From an uncultured Sutterella sp. (GTDB lineage Bacteria > Pseudomonadota > Gammaproteobacteria > Burkholderiales > Burkholderiaceae_F): 8,326 bases of DNA. This document shows positions 1 to 8,326 of the stretch, one piece after another; position 1 is the first letter of the stretch; the number at the start of each line of letters is the position of its first letter. A program made the translations under genes and the position numbers. The notes beneath the pieces are model-generated. The model had not been told where the DNA came from and made no database searches. It saw nothing but the letters and a program-made list of their open reading frames with translations. Location of the stretch: positions 1 to 8,326 of the forward strand of contig CAAGAT010000045.1 in the NCBI GenBank assembly GCA_900767875.1, given 5' to 3'.

Positions 1-1
1 C

Positions 2-85
2 GAACGCTGTTCGTCCGTCGTTAAGAGTTCCTACTTGAAGCCGCAGAAGAGTTTCATGGTCTGCCTATATTGTCTGAAATTTTGA
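2..85 (+). CDS. 3' end of an unrecognised gene (partial)
   Basis: This frame is open from the left edge to a TGA at 83-85 and gives 27 residues, including SSYLKPQKSF and a cysteine-containing end (VCLYCLKF). The other two + frames stop at 22-24 and 36-38. Support comes mainly from context: a 9-bp perfect hairpin starts at the base directly after the TGA, as expected for a gene end followed by its terminator. Base composition is richer in A+T than the genes downstream. I do not recognise the family, and the fragment is too short to assign one. It could also be a chance open frame. Confidence 0.3.
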   Translation, partial: ERCSSVVKSSYLKPQKSFMVCLYCLKF

Positions 86-113
86 ATGACGGCGGGGTTT
101 CGCCGTCATCTTA
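86..113 (+). terminator. Hairpin, probable intrinsic terminator
   Basis: ATGACGGCG (86-94) pairs perfectly with CGCCGTCAT (101-109) around a 6-nt loop. A short T-containing tail (TCTTAT) follows. The stem is strong but the U-tract is poor, so termination may be only partial. It lies directly after the stop codon at 83-85. Confidence 0.5.
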
Positions 114-129
114 TCGTGCGCCGCACGAT
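113..129. promoter_or_regulatory. 17-bp perfect palindrome, possible operator
   Basis: ATCGTGCG and CGCACGAT are perfect inverted arms of 8 bp around one central C. The site lies just 5' of an AT-rich box (TTATAT, 134-139) that could be a -10 element, with TTATCG at 111-116 at a 17-bp distance as a weak -35. A dimeric repressor site overlapping the promoter spacer would look like this. The promoter itself is weak, and the palindrome could instead form an RNA or cruciform structure. Confidence 0.35.
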
Positions 130-139
130 GGCCTTATAT

Positions 140-159
140 CCCTCGACTGAAGTTGAGGG
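140..159 (+). repeat. Inverted repeat / hairpin with TGAA loop
   Basis: CCCTCGAC (140-147) pairs with GTTGAGGG (152-159) over 8 bp with one G-T wobble, around the 4-nt loop TGAA. It is followed by CTTT only, so it is not a convincing terminator. It is the third of four hairpin-forming elements between 86 and 213. Confidence 0.4.
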
Positions 160-195
160 CTTTACGGCCTATTTCTGTAAACTCTTGGCCAACCA

Positions 196-213
196 AGCGC
201 CCGAACGGGCGCT
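196..213 (+). repeat. Inverted repeat (8+2+8), hairpin in the LOG-gene leader
   Basis: AGCGCCCG (196-203) and CGGGCGCT (206-213) are perfect inverted arms separated by AA. The element lies 48 nt before the start of the LOG-family gene and has no U-tract. It may be a structured part of that gene's leader or a protein-binding palindrome. Confidence 0.4.
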
Positions 214-261
214 GCCCCTTCCCAAACGGTTAAGTTTTTCCCATCCCAGTTTTTGTCTGCA

Positions 262-873
262 ATGTCCCCTTTGAAAGTCTGTGTCTTCTGCGGTTCGCGC
301 ACCGGTCATTCTCCGACCTACGCCGAAGCGGCCCGCGCCACGGCGCTCGAGATCGCCCGCCGCGGCTTTGAGCTCGTCTTTGGCGCGGGCGGCTCGGGCC
401 TGATGGGCATCACGGCCCGAACGGCCCTTGAGGAGGGCGTGAAGGTGACGGGAATCATCCCGACGTTTCTCATCAACCAGGAAACGCCGGTTGCCGGGCT
501 CTCCGAGTGCCTCATCGTCAAAGACATGCACGAGCGCAAGGCAAAAATGGCCGCGCTCTCGGACCTCTTCGTGGTGCTGCCGGGCAGCATCGGCACGCTG
601 GAAGAAGCCAGCGAGATTCTCACGGGCAACTGGATCGGGCAGTACCACAAGCCCGTGGGCTTTTTAAACGTCAACGGCTACTACGATTCTCTTTTGGCCT
701 TCGTCGATCACGCCTGCGCCGAGGGCTTTATGCCGGCGGCCTGCCGCGAGCGCCTCATCAGCGACCGAAGCGTCGCCGGGCTCTTTGAAAAGCTTCTGGC
801 GGCCAAAGCCGGCCCCGTGCCGCCACTGAATGCCGACTGCTTTGAGCACGCCTCAAACGGCAAAGCCCACTAA
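262..873 (+). CDS. LOG family protein (TIGR00730-type Rossmann-fold nucleotide phosphoribohydrolase)
   Basis: The predicted protein is 203 aa, close to the usual length of about 190-210. LOG-family enzymes release ribose 5-phosphate from nucleoside 5'-monophosphates, as in cytokinin activation; in most bacteria the physiological substrate is unclear. The N-terminal strand KVCVFCGSRTG (5-15) and the glycine-rich loop GAGGSGLMG (41-49) are the family's nucleotide-binding features. HERKAKM (90-96) holds the conserved Arg92-Lys93 pair. The catalytic loop reads PGSIGTLEE (107-115): the family consensus is PGGxGTxxE, so the second Gly is Ser109 while Glu115 is kept. I chose ATG 262 because the product then begins right before the first beta strand; TTG at 253 would add three residues (MSA). 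No Shine-Dalgarno sequence is visible before either start. A terminator follows six bases after the stop. The enzyme is probably cytosolic. Family assignment is firm; the exact substrate is not known. Confidence 0.92.
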   Translation: MSPLKVCVFCGSRTGHSPTYAEAARATALEIARRGFELVFGAGGSGLMGITARTALEEGVKVTGIIPTFLINQETPVAGLSECLIVKDMHERKAKMAALSDLFVVLPGSIGTLEEASEILTGNWIGQYHKPVGFLNVNGYYDSLLAFVDHACAEGFMPAACRERLISDRSVAGLFEKLLAAKAGPVPPLNADCFEHASNGKAH

Positions 874-878
874 GTCAC

Positions 879-905
879 AAGCCGGAAAACTCCCGGCTTT
901 CGTTT
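879..905 (+). terminator. Intrinsic terminator of the LOG-family gene
   Basis: AAGCCGG (879-885) pairs with CCGGCTT (893-899) around a 7-nt loop. The tail TTTCGTTT follows from 898. It lies six bases after the TAA at 871-873. Confidence 0.75.
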
Positions 906-964
906 GCCCGCGAGCCCGGCGGCCCGGCGCGTCAACGTCACTGCCTTGTTTTGATGCGCACGGC

Positions 965-970
965 TACAAT
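965..970 (+). promoter_or_regulatory. Probable -10 box (TACAAT) of the flavin reductase-like gene
   Basis: TACAAT matches the sigma-70 -10 consensus at five of six positions and lies 30 nt before the ATG at 1001. That gives a short leader of about 24 nt. There is no good -35 at the usual distance: TTGTTT (946-951) is only 13 bp away. The region upstream starts after a terminator, so this gene needs its own promoter. Confidence 0.45.
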
Positions 971-988
971 GGCCGCACCAACCGTTTT

Positions 989-994
989 GGGAGA
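989..994 (+). promoter_or_regulatory. Shine-Dalgarno sequence fixing the start at 1001
   Basis: GGGAGA ends 6 nt before the ATG at 1001. It is one of only two good ribosome binding sites in the window. It rules out longer versions of the frame reaching back to 830, which would overlap the previous gene and its terminator. Confidence 0.6.
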
Positions 995-1000
995 AACCTC

Positions 1001-1567
1001 ATGCAAAATCTCGTCCCCGCAGACCTCACGACGGCCTACCGGCTCTTTAACATCGGCGGCACGGTGCTCGTCTCGGCCTCCTCCAACGGCAAGGAAGATG
1101 TGATGCCGGCCGCCTGGGCCTGTGCCCTCAATATGGACCCTTGCCGCGTCACGGTGGTGGTCGACGCCTGCCACTACACGCGCAAACTCATCGACGAGAG
1201 CCGCGTCTTTGCCCTGGCTCTGCCGATGTTCTCCATCGCCAAAGAGACGCTGGCCCTTGGGAGCGTCTCCATGAACGACAAGCCGGACAAGCTTGCCAAG
1301 AGCGGCGCGGAATTTTTCAAGATTGACGGCTACGACATGCCCCTCGTCAAGGGCTGCGCGGCCTACGTCATGTTCAAGGCCCTCCCCGAAGCTCATGTCG
1401 AAAAGGCCTATGACCTTTTCATCGGCGAGGCGCTGGCCGCCTGGGCCGATCCGCGCGTCTACGACGGGCGCCACTGGCTCTTTGAAAACGCCCCCAACGA
1501 CATGAGCACCCTGCACTATGTGGCGGGCGGGCGCTTTTACGGCATTGGGCAGATGCTCGAGCTCTGA
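1001..1567 (+). CDS. Flavin reductase-like domain protein (flavoredoxin-type, FMN-binding split barrel)
   Basis: The product is 188 aa, the usual size of single-domain flavin reductase-like proteins (COG1853, Pfam Flavin_Reduct). These bind FMN and either reduce flavin with NAD(P)H or act as electron carriers; some accept other substrates. Recognisable features are the opening segment ending in GGTVLVSASSNGKEDVMPAAW (split here as GGTVLVSAS, 19-27, and VMPAAWACALN, 34-44), the hydrophobic strand RVTVVVD (49-55), the HYTRKLIDES stretch from residue 58 that resembles the family's flavin phosphate-binding region, and the C-terminal HYVAGGRFYGIGQML. There is no signal peptide or membrane segment, so it is likely cytosolic. 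It sits alone between the LOG gene's terminator and a 301-bp gap, with its own -10 box and ribosome binding site. The family call is firm, but the natural electron acceptor cannot be read from the sequence. Confidence 0.9.
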   Translation: MQNLVPADLTTAYRLFNIGGTVLVSASSNGKEDVMPAAWACALNMDPCRVTVVVDACHYTRKLIDESRVFALALPMFSIAKETLALGSVSMNDKPDKLAKSGAEFFKIDGYDMPLVKGCAAYVMFKALPEAHVEKAYDLFIGEALAAWADPRVYDGRHWLFENAPNDMSTLHYVAGGRFYGIGQMLEL

Positions 1568-1580
1568 TCGTCGGCCCAAC

Positions 1581-1606
1581 CGGTGCCGCCGGCGCAGGCG
1601 GCGCCG
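1581..1606 (+). repeat. GC-rich hairpin after the flavin reductase-like gene
   Basis: CGGTGCCGCC (1581-1590) pairs with GGCGGCGCCG (1597-1606) over 10 bp with one T-G wobble, around the loop GGCGCA. GATCG (1566-1570) and CGATC (1615-1619) could close an outer stem. There is no U-tract, so it may protect the 3' end of the mRNA rather than terminate it. Confidence 0.45.
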
Positions 1607-1680
1607 CGCGACACCGATCGAAGGCACTCGGCGCACGCCGAACACCCGGTTCGCGTTGCGCCCACCAACGAGCCCCCACG

Positions 1681-1700
1681 ACGGGCGCCCGTTTTGTTTT
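1681..1700 (+). terminator. Probable intrinsic terminator of the flavin reductase-like gene
   Basis: The 12-bp palindrome ACGGGCGCCCGT (1681-1692) runs into TTTTGTTTT (1692-1700). As a hairpin the palindrome has only four pairs outside a 4-nt loop. A longer alternative pairs GCGCCC (1658-1663) with GGGCGC (1683-1688). The T-tract supports termination, but the best stem is uncertain. Confidence 0.5.
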
Positions 1701-1751
1701 CCAACTCCTTGCATCGACCTGTAACAAAAAGAAATCTCGGCCCTGCCGCAC

Positions 1752-1778
1752 TTGACCACCGCCGTCCTGTGCGATACT
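1752..1778 (+). promoter_or_regulatory. Sigma-70 promoter of the cold-shock-domain gene
   Basis: TTGACC (1752-1757) is a 5/6 match to the -35 consensus. The -10 box GATACT (1773-1778) is preceded by TG plus one base (extended -10). The 15-bp spacer is short, which the extended -10 can compensate. The predicted RNA start is near 1785, leaving a leader of about 84 nt before the ATG at 1869. Confidence 0.6.
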
Positions 1779-1796
1779 TGAGGATTGGAGTTTTCC

Positions 1797-1835
1797 CGAG
1801 CCTTACACCCATACTGTGAGGCTTGCCGTCTTTTT
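1797..1835 (+). promoter_or_regulatory. Leader hairpin with T-tract, possible attenuator or RNA thermometer
   Basis: AGCCTTACA (1799-1807) pairs with TGTGAGGCT (1815-1823) with one wobble, around the loop CCCATAC. Two further pairs extend it to 1797/1825. Five bases later comes CTTTTT (1830-1835). It lies entirely inside the predicted leader of a gene encoding a cold-shock domain, where structured leaders are common. Confidence 0.4.
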
Positions 1836-1868
1836 CCTTCAACCTCTCTTTCTCGTGCCCAAAACAAA

Positions 1869-2663
1869 ATGGACGGTGTGGTCAAGCGTTACGTTCCCAG
1901 CAAAAACTTCGGCTTTATTCTCGGCGAGGACGGCAAGGAATATTTCTTTCGCGACCACCACGGCACGGGCGAGGATATCACGGGTGCCAAGGCCGTCTTT
2001 GAGCCTTCGGCCAACGAAAAGGGCTACTGCGCCCGCAAGCTCTCCATTTTCCGCGCCTCGCGCGTTCTGAATTTTCCCAAGGAAGTGCTCGTGATACAGG
2101 GCGGGCGCAACCTCACGGGCGACAAGGTGCTGGTGGTCGACACCAACCTTTGGGCTGAAAGCGATGCCTTTCGCAGCCGCTCGGATGCCCGACGCCACCT
2201 GCAAAAGCTCACGCAGCAGGCCGGGGCCAACGCCGTTCTCGACGTCACCTACCACATCAGCGAACAGTCAAGCGGCAACTACATCTACTCGGTGTACTCC
2301 TACCGCGGGCGCCTGGCGGTGGTCGGGGAGCTCTCCAACCATGGCGATGCGGTGGACGGCCCGCAGATTCAGACGATGCGCGAGCATATCCATGCGGTCG
2401 TCAACAATACCCTGGCGGCCGTGCGCAACCATGCCCTCAAAAAGAAGCAAAACGCCAACCGCCGCTTTATCCTCGGCACGGCCCTTTTGGCGGGCGCCGT
2501 AGCCTTCAAGCTCGTCACCGATCAGCTTGGGCTACGCACCGAAACCCTGGGCTTTGTGCAGCTCGGCATGCTCCTTGTGGGCATCACCGTGGCCCTCTCG
2601 GGCTTTTTCGGCCGCAACGCCTCGCAGTACTGCGCCTACAGCATCGGACAAGAGCGAAACTAA
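1869..2663 (+). CDS. Cold-shock domain protein with a YbjQ-like middle region and two membrane segments
   Basis: The product is 264 aa. Residues 1-61 form a cold-shock (OB-fold, single-strand nucleic acid binding) domain: VVKRYVPSKNFGFI (4-17) carries RNP1 (KNFGFI for consensus KGFGFI), EYFFRDH (24-30) matches RNP2, and KGYCARKL (51-58) matches the last strand. Residues about 70-157 form a separate domain whose DARRHLQKLTQQAGANAVLDV stretch (split: DARRHLQ, 106-112; GANAVLDV, 119-126) resembles the GA(N/D)AV signature of YbjQ/heavy-metal-binding-like proteins; this match is weak. Basic KKK (191-193) and RR (198-199) precede two hydrophobic helices, about 200-220 and 226-247, suggesting a hairpin in the inner membrane. 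I chose ATG 1869 because it sits exactly where cold-shock domains begin; the in-frame TTG at 1785 coincides with the predicted RNA start. There is no Shine-Dalgarno sequence. It is not the known cold-shock/DUF1294 fusion. The CSD assignment is solid; the overall function is unknown, and membrane-tethered RNA binding is an inference. Confidence 0.85.
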   Translation: MDGVVKRYVPSKNFGFILGEDGKEYFFRDHHGTGEDITGAKAVFEPSANEKGYCARKLSIFRASRVLNFPKEVLVIQGGRNLTGDKVLVVDTNLWAESDAFRSRSDARRHLQKLTQQAGANAVLDVTYHISEQSSGNYIYSVYSYRGRLAVVGELSNHGDAVDGPQIQTMREHIHAVVNNTLAAVRNHALKKKQNANRRFILGTALLAGAVAFKLVTDQLGLRTETLGFVQLGMLLVGITVALSGFFGRNASQYCAYSIGQERN

Positions 2664-2666
2664 CGC

Positions 2667-2682
2667 CAGCGCTCGGGCGCTG
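2667..2682 (+). repeat. Small hairpin directly after the cold-shock-domain gene
   Basis: CAGCGC (2667-2672) and GCGCTG (2677-2682) pair perfectly around the 4-nt loop TCGG, starting three bases after the stop codon. There is no T-tract, so it probably stabilises the 3' end ahead of the main terminator at 2707. Confidence 0.45.
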
Positions 2683-2706
2683 CGCGCCTTCACCCTTTCG
2701 TTTCAC

Positions 2707-2743
2707 ACGGGCGGACGGCCTCAGGCCTTGCGCCCGTTTTATT
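2707..2743 (+). terminator. Intrinsic terminator of the cold-shock-domain gene
   Basis: ACGGGCG (2707-2713) pairs with CGCCCGT (2731-2737), with an inner GGCC/GGCC pair (2717-2720 and 2724-2727). The tail TTTTATT runs 2737-2743. It separates this gene from the helicase fusion, which therefore needs its own promoter. Confidence 0.8.
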
Positions 2744-2777
2744 GTCGCCGGCAAAGGCCTCCCCCCGCCGGTACATC

Positions 2778-2835
2778 CTGACCCCGTGCGGTCTCGCTTA
2801 CACTAACGGCACAAAGCGCAGGCTTGTCCTACAAT
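2778..2835 (+). promoter_or_regulatory. Candidate tandem promoters of the helicase fusion gene
   Basis: CTGACC (2778-2783) and TACACT (2799-2804) form one pair with a 15-bp spacer, the same geometry as the promoter at 1752-1778. A second -10 match, TACAAT (2830-2835), has only a weak -35 (GGCACA, 2808-2813). RNA starts near 2811 or 2842 leave a leader of about 100-130 nt. Either one excludes the in-frame TTG at 2742 as the start. Confidence 0.4.
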
Positions 2836-2942
2836 CAAACCTTCCGTCAGCCGCCGGCGGCCGACACCGCCCCGGGCAAGTCAGGCTCGCCCCTTGGCCG
2901 AAACGGCACTCGAGAAAGCACAAGAACACAGTCAGACCATCC

Positions 2943-7800
<4,858 letters not shown>

Positions 7801-7802
<2 letters not shown>

Positions 7803-7849
7803 CGGGACGGCTCGAAAGAGCCCCCCCATTCTCGTCGAGTAGACCCGTC
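7801..7849 (+). other. Structured 3' region after the helicase fusion gene, possible weak terminator
   Basis: GGCTC (7809-7813) and GAGCC (7818-7822) form a hairpin with a GAAA tetraloop. CTCG and CGAG (7831-7834 and 7836-7839) are inverted around one T. GACGGG (7801-7806) and CCCGTC (7844-7849) could close both in one outer stem. There is no T-tract, so any termination here would not be classical intrinsic termination. No better terminator for the fusion gene is seen nearby. Confidence 0.3.
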
Positions 7850-7874
7850 GTCTCAAAGTTGTTATTCAAGACTC

Positions 7875-7880
7875 TATAAT
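7875..7880 (+). promoter_or_regulatory. Consensus -10 box TATAAT
   Basis: TATAAT is a perfect -10 element in an AT-rich stretch. The position for a -35 at 17 bp (7852-7857, CTCAAA) does not match, so the promoter may be weak or activator-dependent. A transcript would start near 7887 and reach the terminator at 8228-8264. Confidence 0.4.
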
Positions 7881-7905
7881 TTCCGGGACATCAACAAGGA
7901 GCGCG

Positions 7906-7977
7906 ATGCGGATGCTGTTTGCAAATTCAGGCATAGCTGAGATATGCAAAACTCGGCGGTGGCAAAGCGCAAAATAG
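7906..7977 (+). CDS. Possible small ORF of 23 codons
   Basis: AAGGAG (7896-7901) lies 4 nt before ATG 7906, and the frame runs to TAG at 7975-7977, encoding a peptide beginning MRMLFANSGIAEICK. The TATAAT box 26 nt upstream would give a short leader. There is no recognisable homology, and a frame this short can arise by chance. It may be a leader peptide or a degraded gene start. Confidence 0.2.
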   Translation: MRMLFANSGIAEICKTRRWQSAK

Positions 7978-8227
7978 GTCAAGCTTGCACGAAAAAGCTG
8001 CAGAGATACCTCAGCACGTTGCAAGCAGCGGAGAAGGTTTCTGATGTGCCCCCCCATCGGTGGTTTGCATGATCTTGTTGGCGATCGTGCCGGTTAGAAA
8101 GCGTTTTGGCTTGACGAAAAGATGAGACTTGTTTTTGCGTCCTGACACAAGCCGGAGCCAAGGAAAGCTGACGGTGGTATCCTGAAAGTCGCCTAACCCA
8201 ACCACTAAACCCTCAAATCCGGGGGCG

Positions 8228-8264
8228 AAGGTCAGATAGGTCCTTGAAAAGTCTGGCCTTTTTT
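8228..8264 (+). terminator. Strong intrinsic terminator
   Basis: AAGGTCAGA (8228-8236) pairs with TCTGGCCTT (8252-8260) over 9 bp with one T-G wobble, around a 15-nt loop. Six T (8259-8264) follow at once. It is the best terminator in the window, yet no clear gene precedes it on this strand, which suggests a real transcript ends here. Confidence 0.75.
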
Positions 8265-8265
8265 C

Positions 8266-8295
8266 TTGACTTCAATAGTGTATGTATGATATAGT
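8266..8295 (+). promoter_or_regulatory. Strong sigma-70 promoter at the right edge
   Basis: TTGACT (8266-8271) is a 5/6 match to the -35 consensus. After an 18-bp spacer comes TATAGT (8290-8295), preceded by TGA (extended -10). An alternative -10, TATGAT (8285-8290), is too close at 13 bp. The RNA would start near 8302, about 17 nt before the ATG at 8319. Confidence 0.65.
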
Positions 8296-8307
8296 TACAA
8301 CCACTAT
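8275..8307. repeat. Inverted repeat ATAGTG / CACTAT across the promoter
   Basis: ATAGTG (8275-8280) and CACTAT (8302-8307) are perfect 6-bp inverted arms that bracket the -10 box and the predicted RNA start. They could be an operator, or by chance part of an AT-rich promoter. ATAGT also recurs directly at 8291-8295. Confidence 0.3.
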
Positions 8308-8318
8308 AGGAAATTGCA

Positions 8319-8326
8319 ATGGGACG
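8319..8326 (+). CDS. Start of a gene cut off by the window edge
   Basis: ATG 8319 begins a frame of which two codons (Met-Gly) and two bases are visible. AGGAAA (8308-8313) lies 5 nt upstream as a ribosome binding site, and a strong promoter precedes it. The lower GC of the flank and a short, strong, self-contained expression signal would suit an insertion-sequence transposase, but nothing in the coding part can confirm this. Confidence 0.4.

Larger units (their letters stand above)
1568..1868 (+). other. 301-bp intergenic region: hairpins, terminator, promoter and leader
   Basis: No convincing coding region is visible. From left to right it holds a GC-rich hairpin (1581-1606), a terminator-like palindrome with a T-tract (1681-1700), a sigma-70 promoter (1752-1778) and an 84-nt leader with its own hairpin (1797-1825). 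The first 120 bases are very GC-rich and full of overlapping inverted repeats. From 1690 on the composition becomes more AT-rich and looks regulatory. Confidence 0.6.
7887..8264 (+). ncRNA. Candidate structured RNA of about 380 nt
   Basis: The stretch runs from a perfect -10 box (7875-7880) to a textbook intrinsic terminator (8228-8264) on the same strand, with no substantial ORF between. Inside it, GCTTGCA (7983-7989) pairs with TGCAAGC (8020-8026), continued by CG/CG, GCT/AGC and GAG/CTC pairs up to a 4-nt ATAC loop. TTTGCA (7918-7923) and TGCAAA (7945-7950) can form a second stem. I checked for the hallmarks of RNase P RNA, tmRNA and 6S RNA and did not find them. It may be a leader or a gene remnant instead. 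Confidence 0.25.
7803..8318. other. 516-bp intergenic region with lower GC, no confident gene
   Basis: Composition shifts from strongly GC-rich to roughly balanced at about 7850. The region holds a perfect -10 box, a 23-codon ORF with a ribosome binding site, a long stem-loop (7983-8026), a strong terminator and a strong promoter. A broken open frame also exists on the - strand. The shift in composition next to a conserved-looking gene suggests a junction with acquired DNA. Confidence 0.5.

Noticed and set aside
830..1000. Upstream extension of the flavin reductase-like frame by 57 codons
   Set aside because: It overlaps the end of the LOG gene and its terminator, lies upstream of the probable -10 box, and the ATG at 1001 has a good ribosome binding site.
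1785..1868. TTG start adding 28 residues to the cold-shock-domain protein
   Set aside because: The TTG coincides with the predicted transcription start, and cold-shock domains begin right where ATG 1869 starts.
938..1885. Long open frame of 315 codons on the - strand
   Set aside because: It is antisense to the flavin reductase-like gene and the intergenic region, is Arg- and Gly-rich, and has no recognisable motif.
2742..2942. Upstream extension of the helicase fusion from a TTG
   Set aside because: It would begin inside the terminator of the previous gene, run through the candidate promoters, and encode a basic, low-complexity stretch unlike the exonuclease domain.
7866..8318. tRNA, CRISPR array or known housekeeping RNA in the right-hand intergenic region
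   Set aside because: No cloverleaf, no regularly spaced repeats, and none of the conserved segments of RNase P RNA, tmRNA or 6S RNA were found.

Overview
The window is about 8.3 kb of bacterial DNA. Most of it is GC-rich, with short intergenic gaps and GC-rich intrinsic terminators. Four complete genes all lie on the + strand. Codon use, terminator style and -10 boxes such as TACAAT suggest a proteobacterium, possibly a Burkholderiales member of the Sutterellaceae type. That assignment is inference from general appearance, not from a marker gene.

Layout. Positions 1-261 hold the apparent last 27 codons of an unrecognised + strand gene, a terminator hairpin, and a run of inverted repeats (113-129, 140-159, 196-213). 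Positions 262-873 encode a LOG-family (lysine decarboxylase-like fold) nucleotide phosphoribohydrolase, followed by a clear terminator. Positions 1001-1567 encode a flavin reductase-like FMN-binding protein. A 301-bp gap (1568-1868) follows, with hairpins, a probable terminator, a good promoter and a structured leader. Positions 1869-2663 encode an unusual protein: an N-terminal cold-shock domain, a middle domain loosely like YbjQ proteins, and two C-terminal membrane segments. It ends at a strong terminator.

Positions 2943-7802 hold the most striking gene. It encodes a 1619-residue protein that fuses a DEDD-type 3'-5' exonuclease domain, a complete RecQ-type SF2 helicase, a long middle region with winged-helix-like parts, and a complete UvrD/Rep-type SF1 helicase with a C-terminal extension. 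Both motors keep their Walker A and Walker B residues. The exonuclease domain keeps its acidic residues but has Asn where DEDDh enzymes have His. The protein looks like a self-contained DNA unwinding and resection machine for repair or defence.

Positions 7803-8326 are clearly less GC-rich and carry no confident gene. They contain a perfect TATAAT box, a small ORF with a Shine-Dalgarno sequence, an extended stem-loop, a textbook terminator at 8228-8264, and a strong promoter just before an ATG at 8319 that the window cuts off. Two readings compete for this stretch: a structured RNA of about 380 nt on the + strand, or a decayed gene on the - strand interrupted at a run of seven C. The last ATG may start a newly acquired gene such as a transposase, but too little is visible to say.

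Each complete gene appears to have its own promoter and most have their own terminator, so I see no operon and no direct evidence that the four proteins work together. The exonuclease-RecQ-UvrD protein and the cold-shock/membrane fusion are both nucleic-acid related, but their adjacency alone does not link them.
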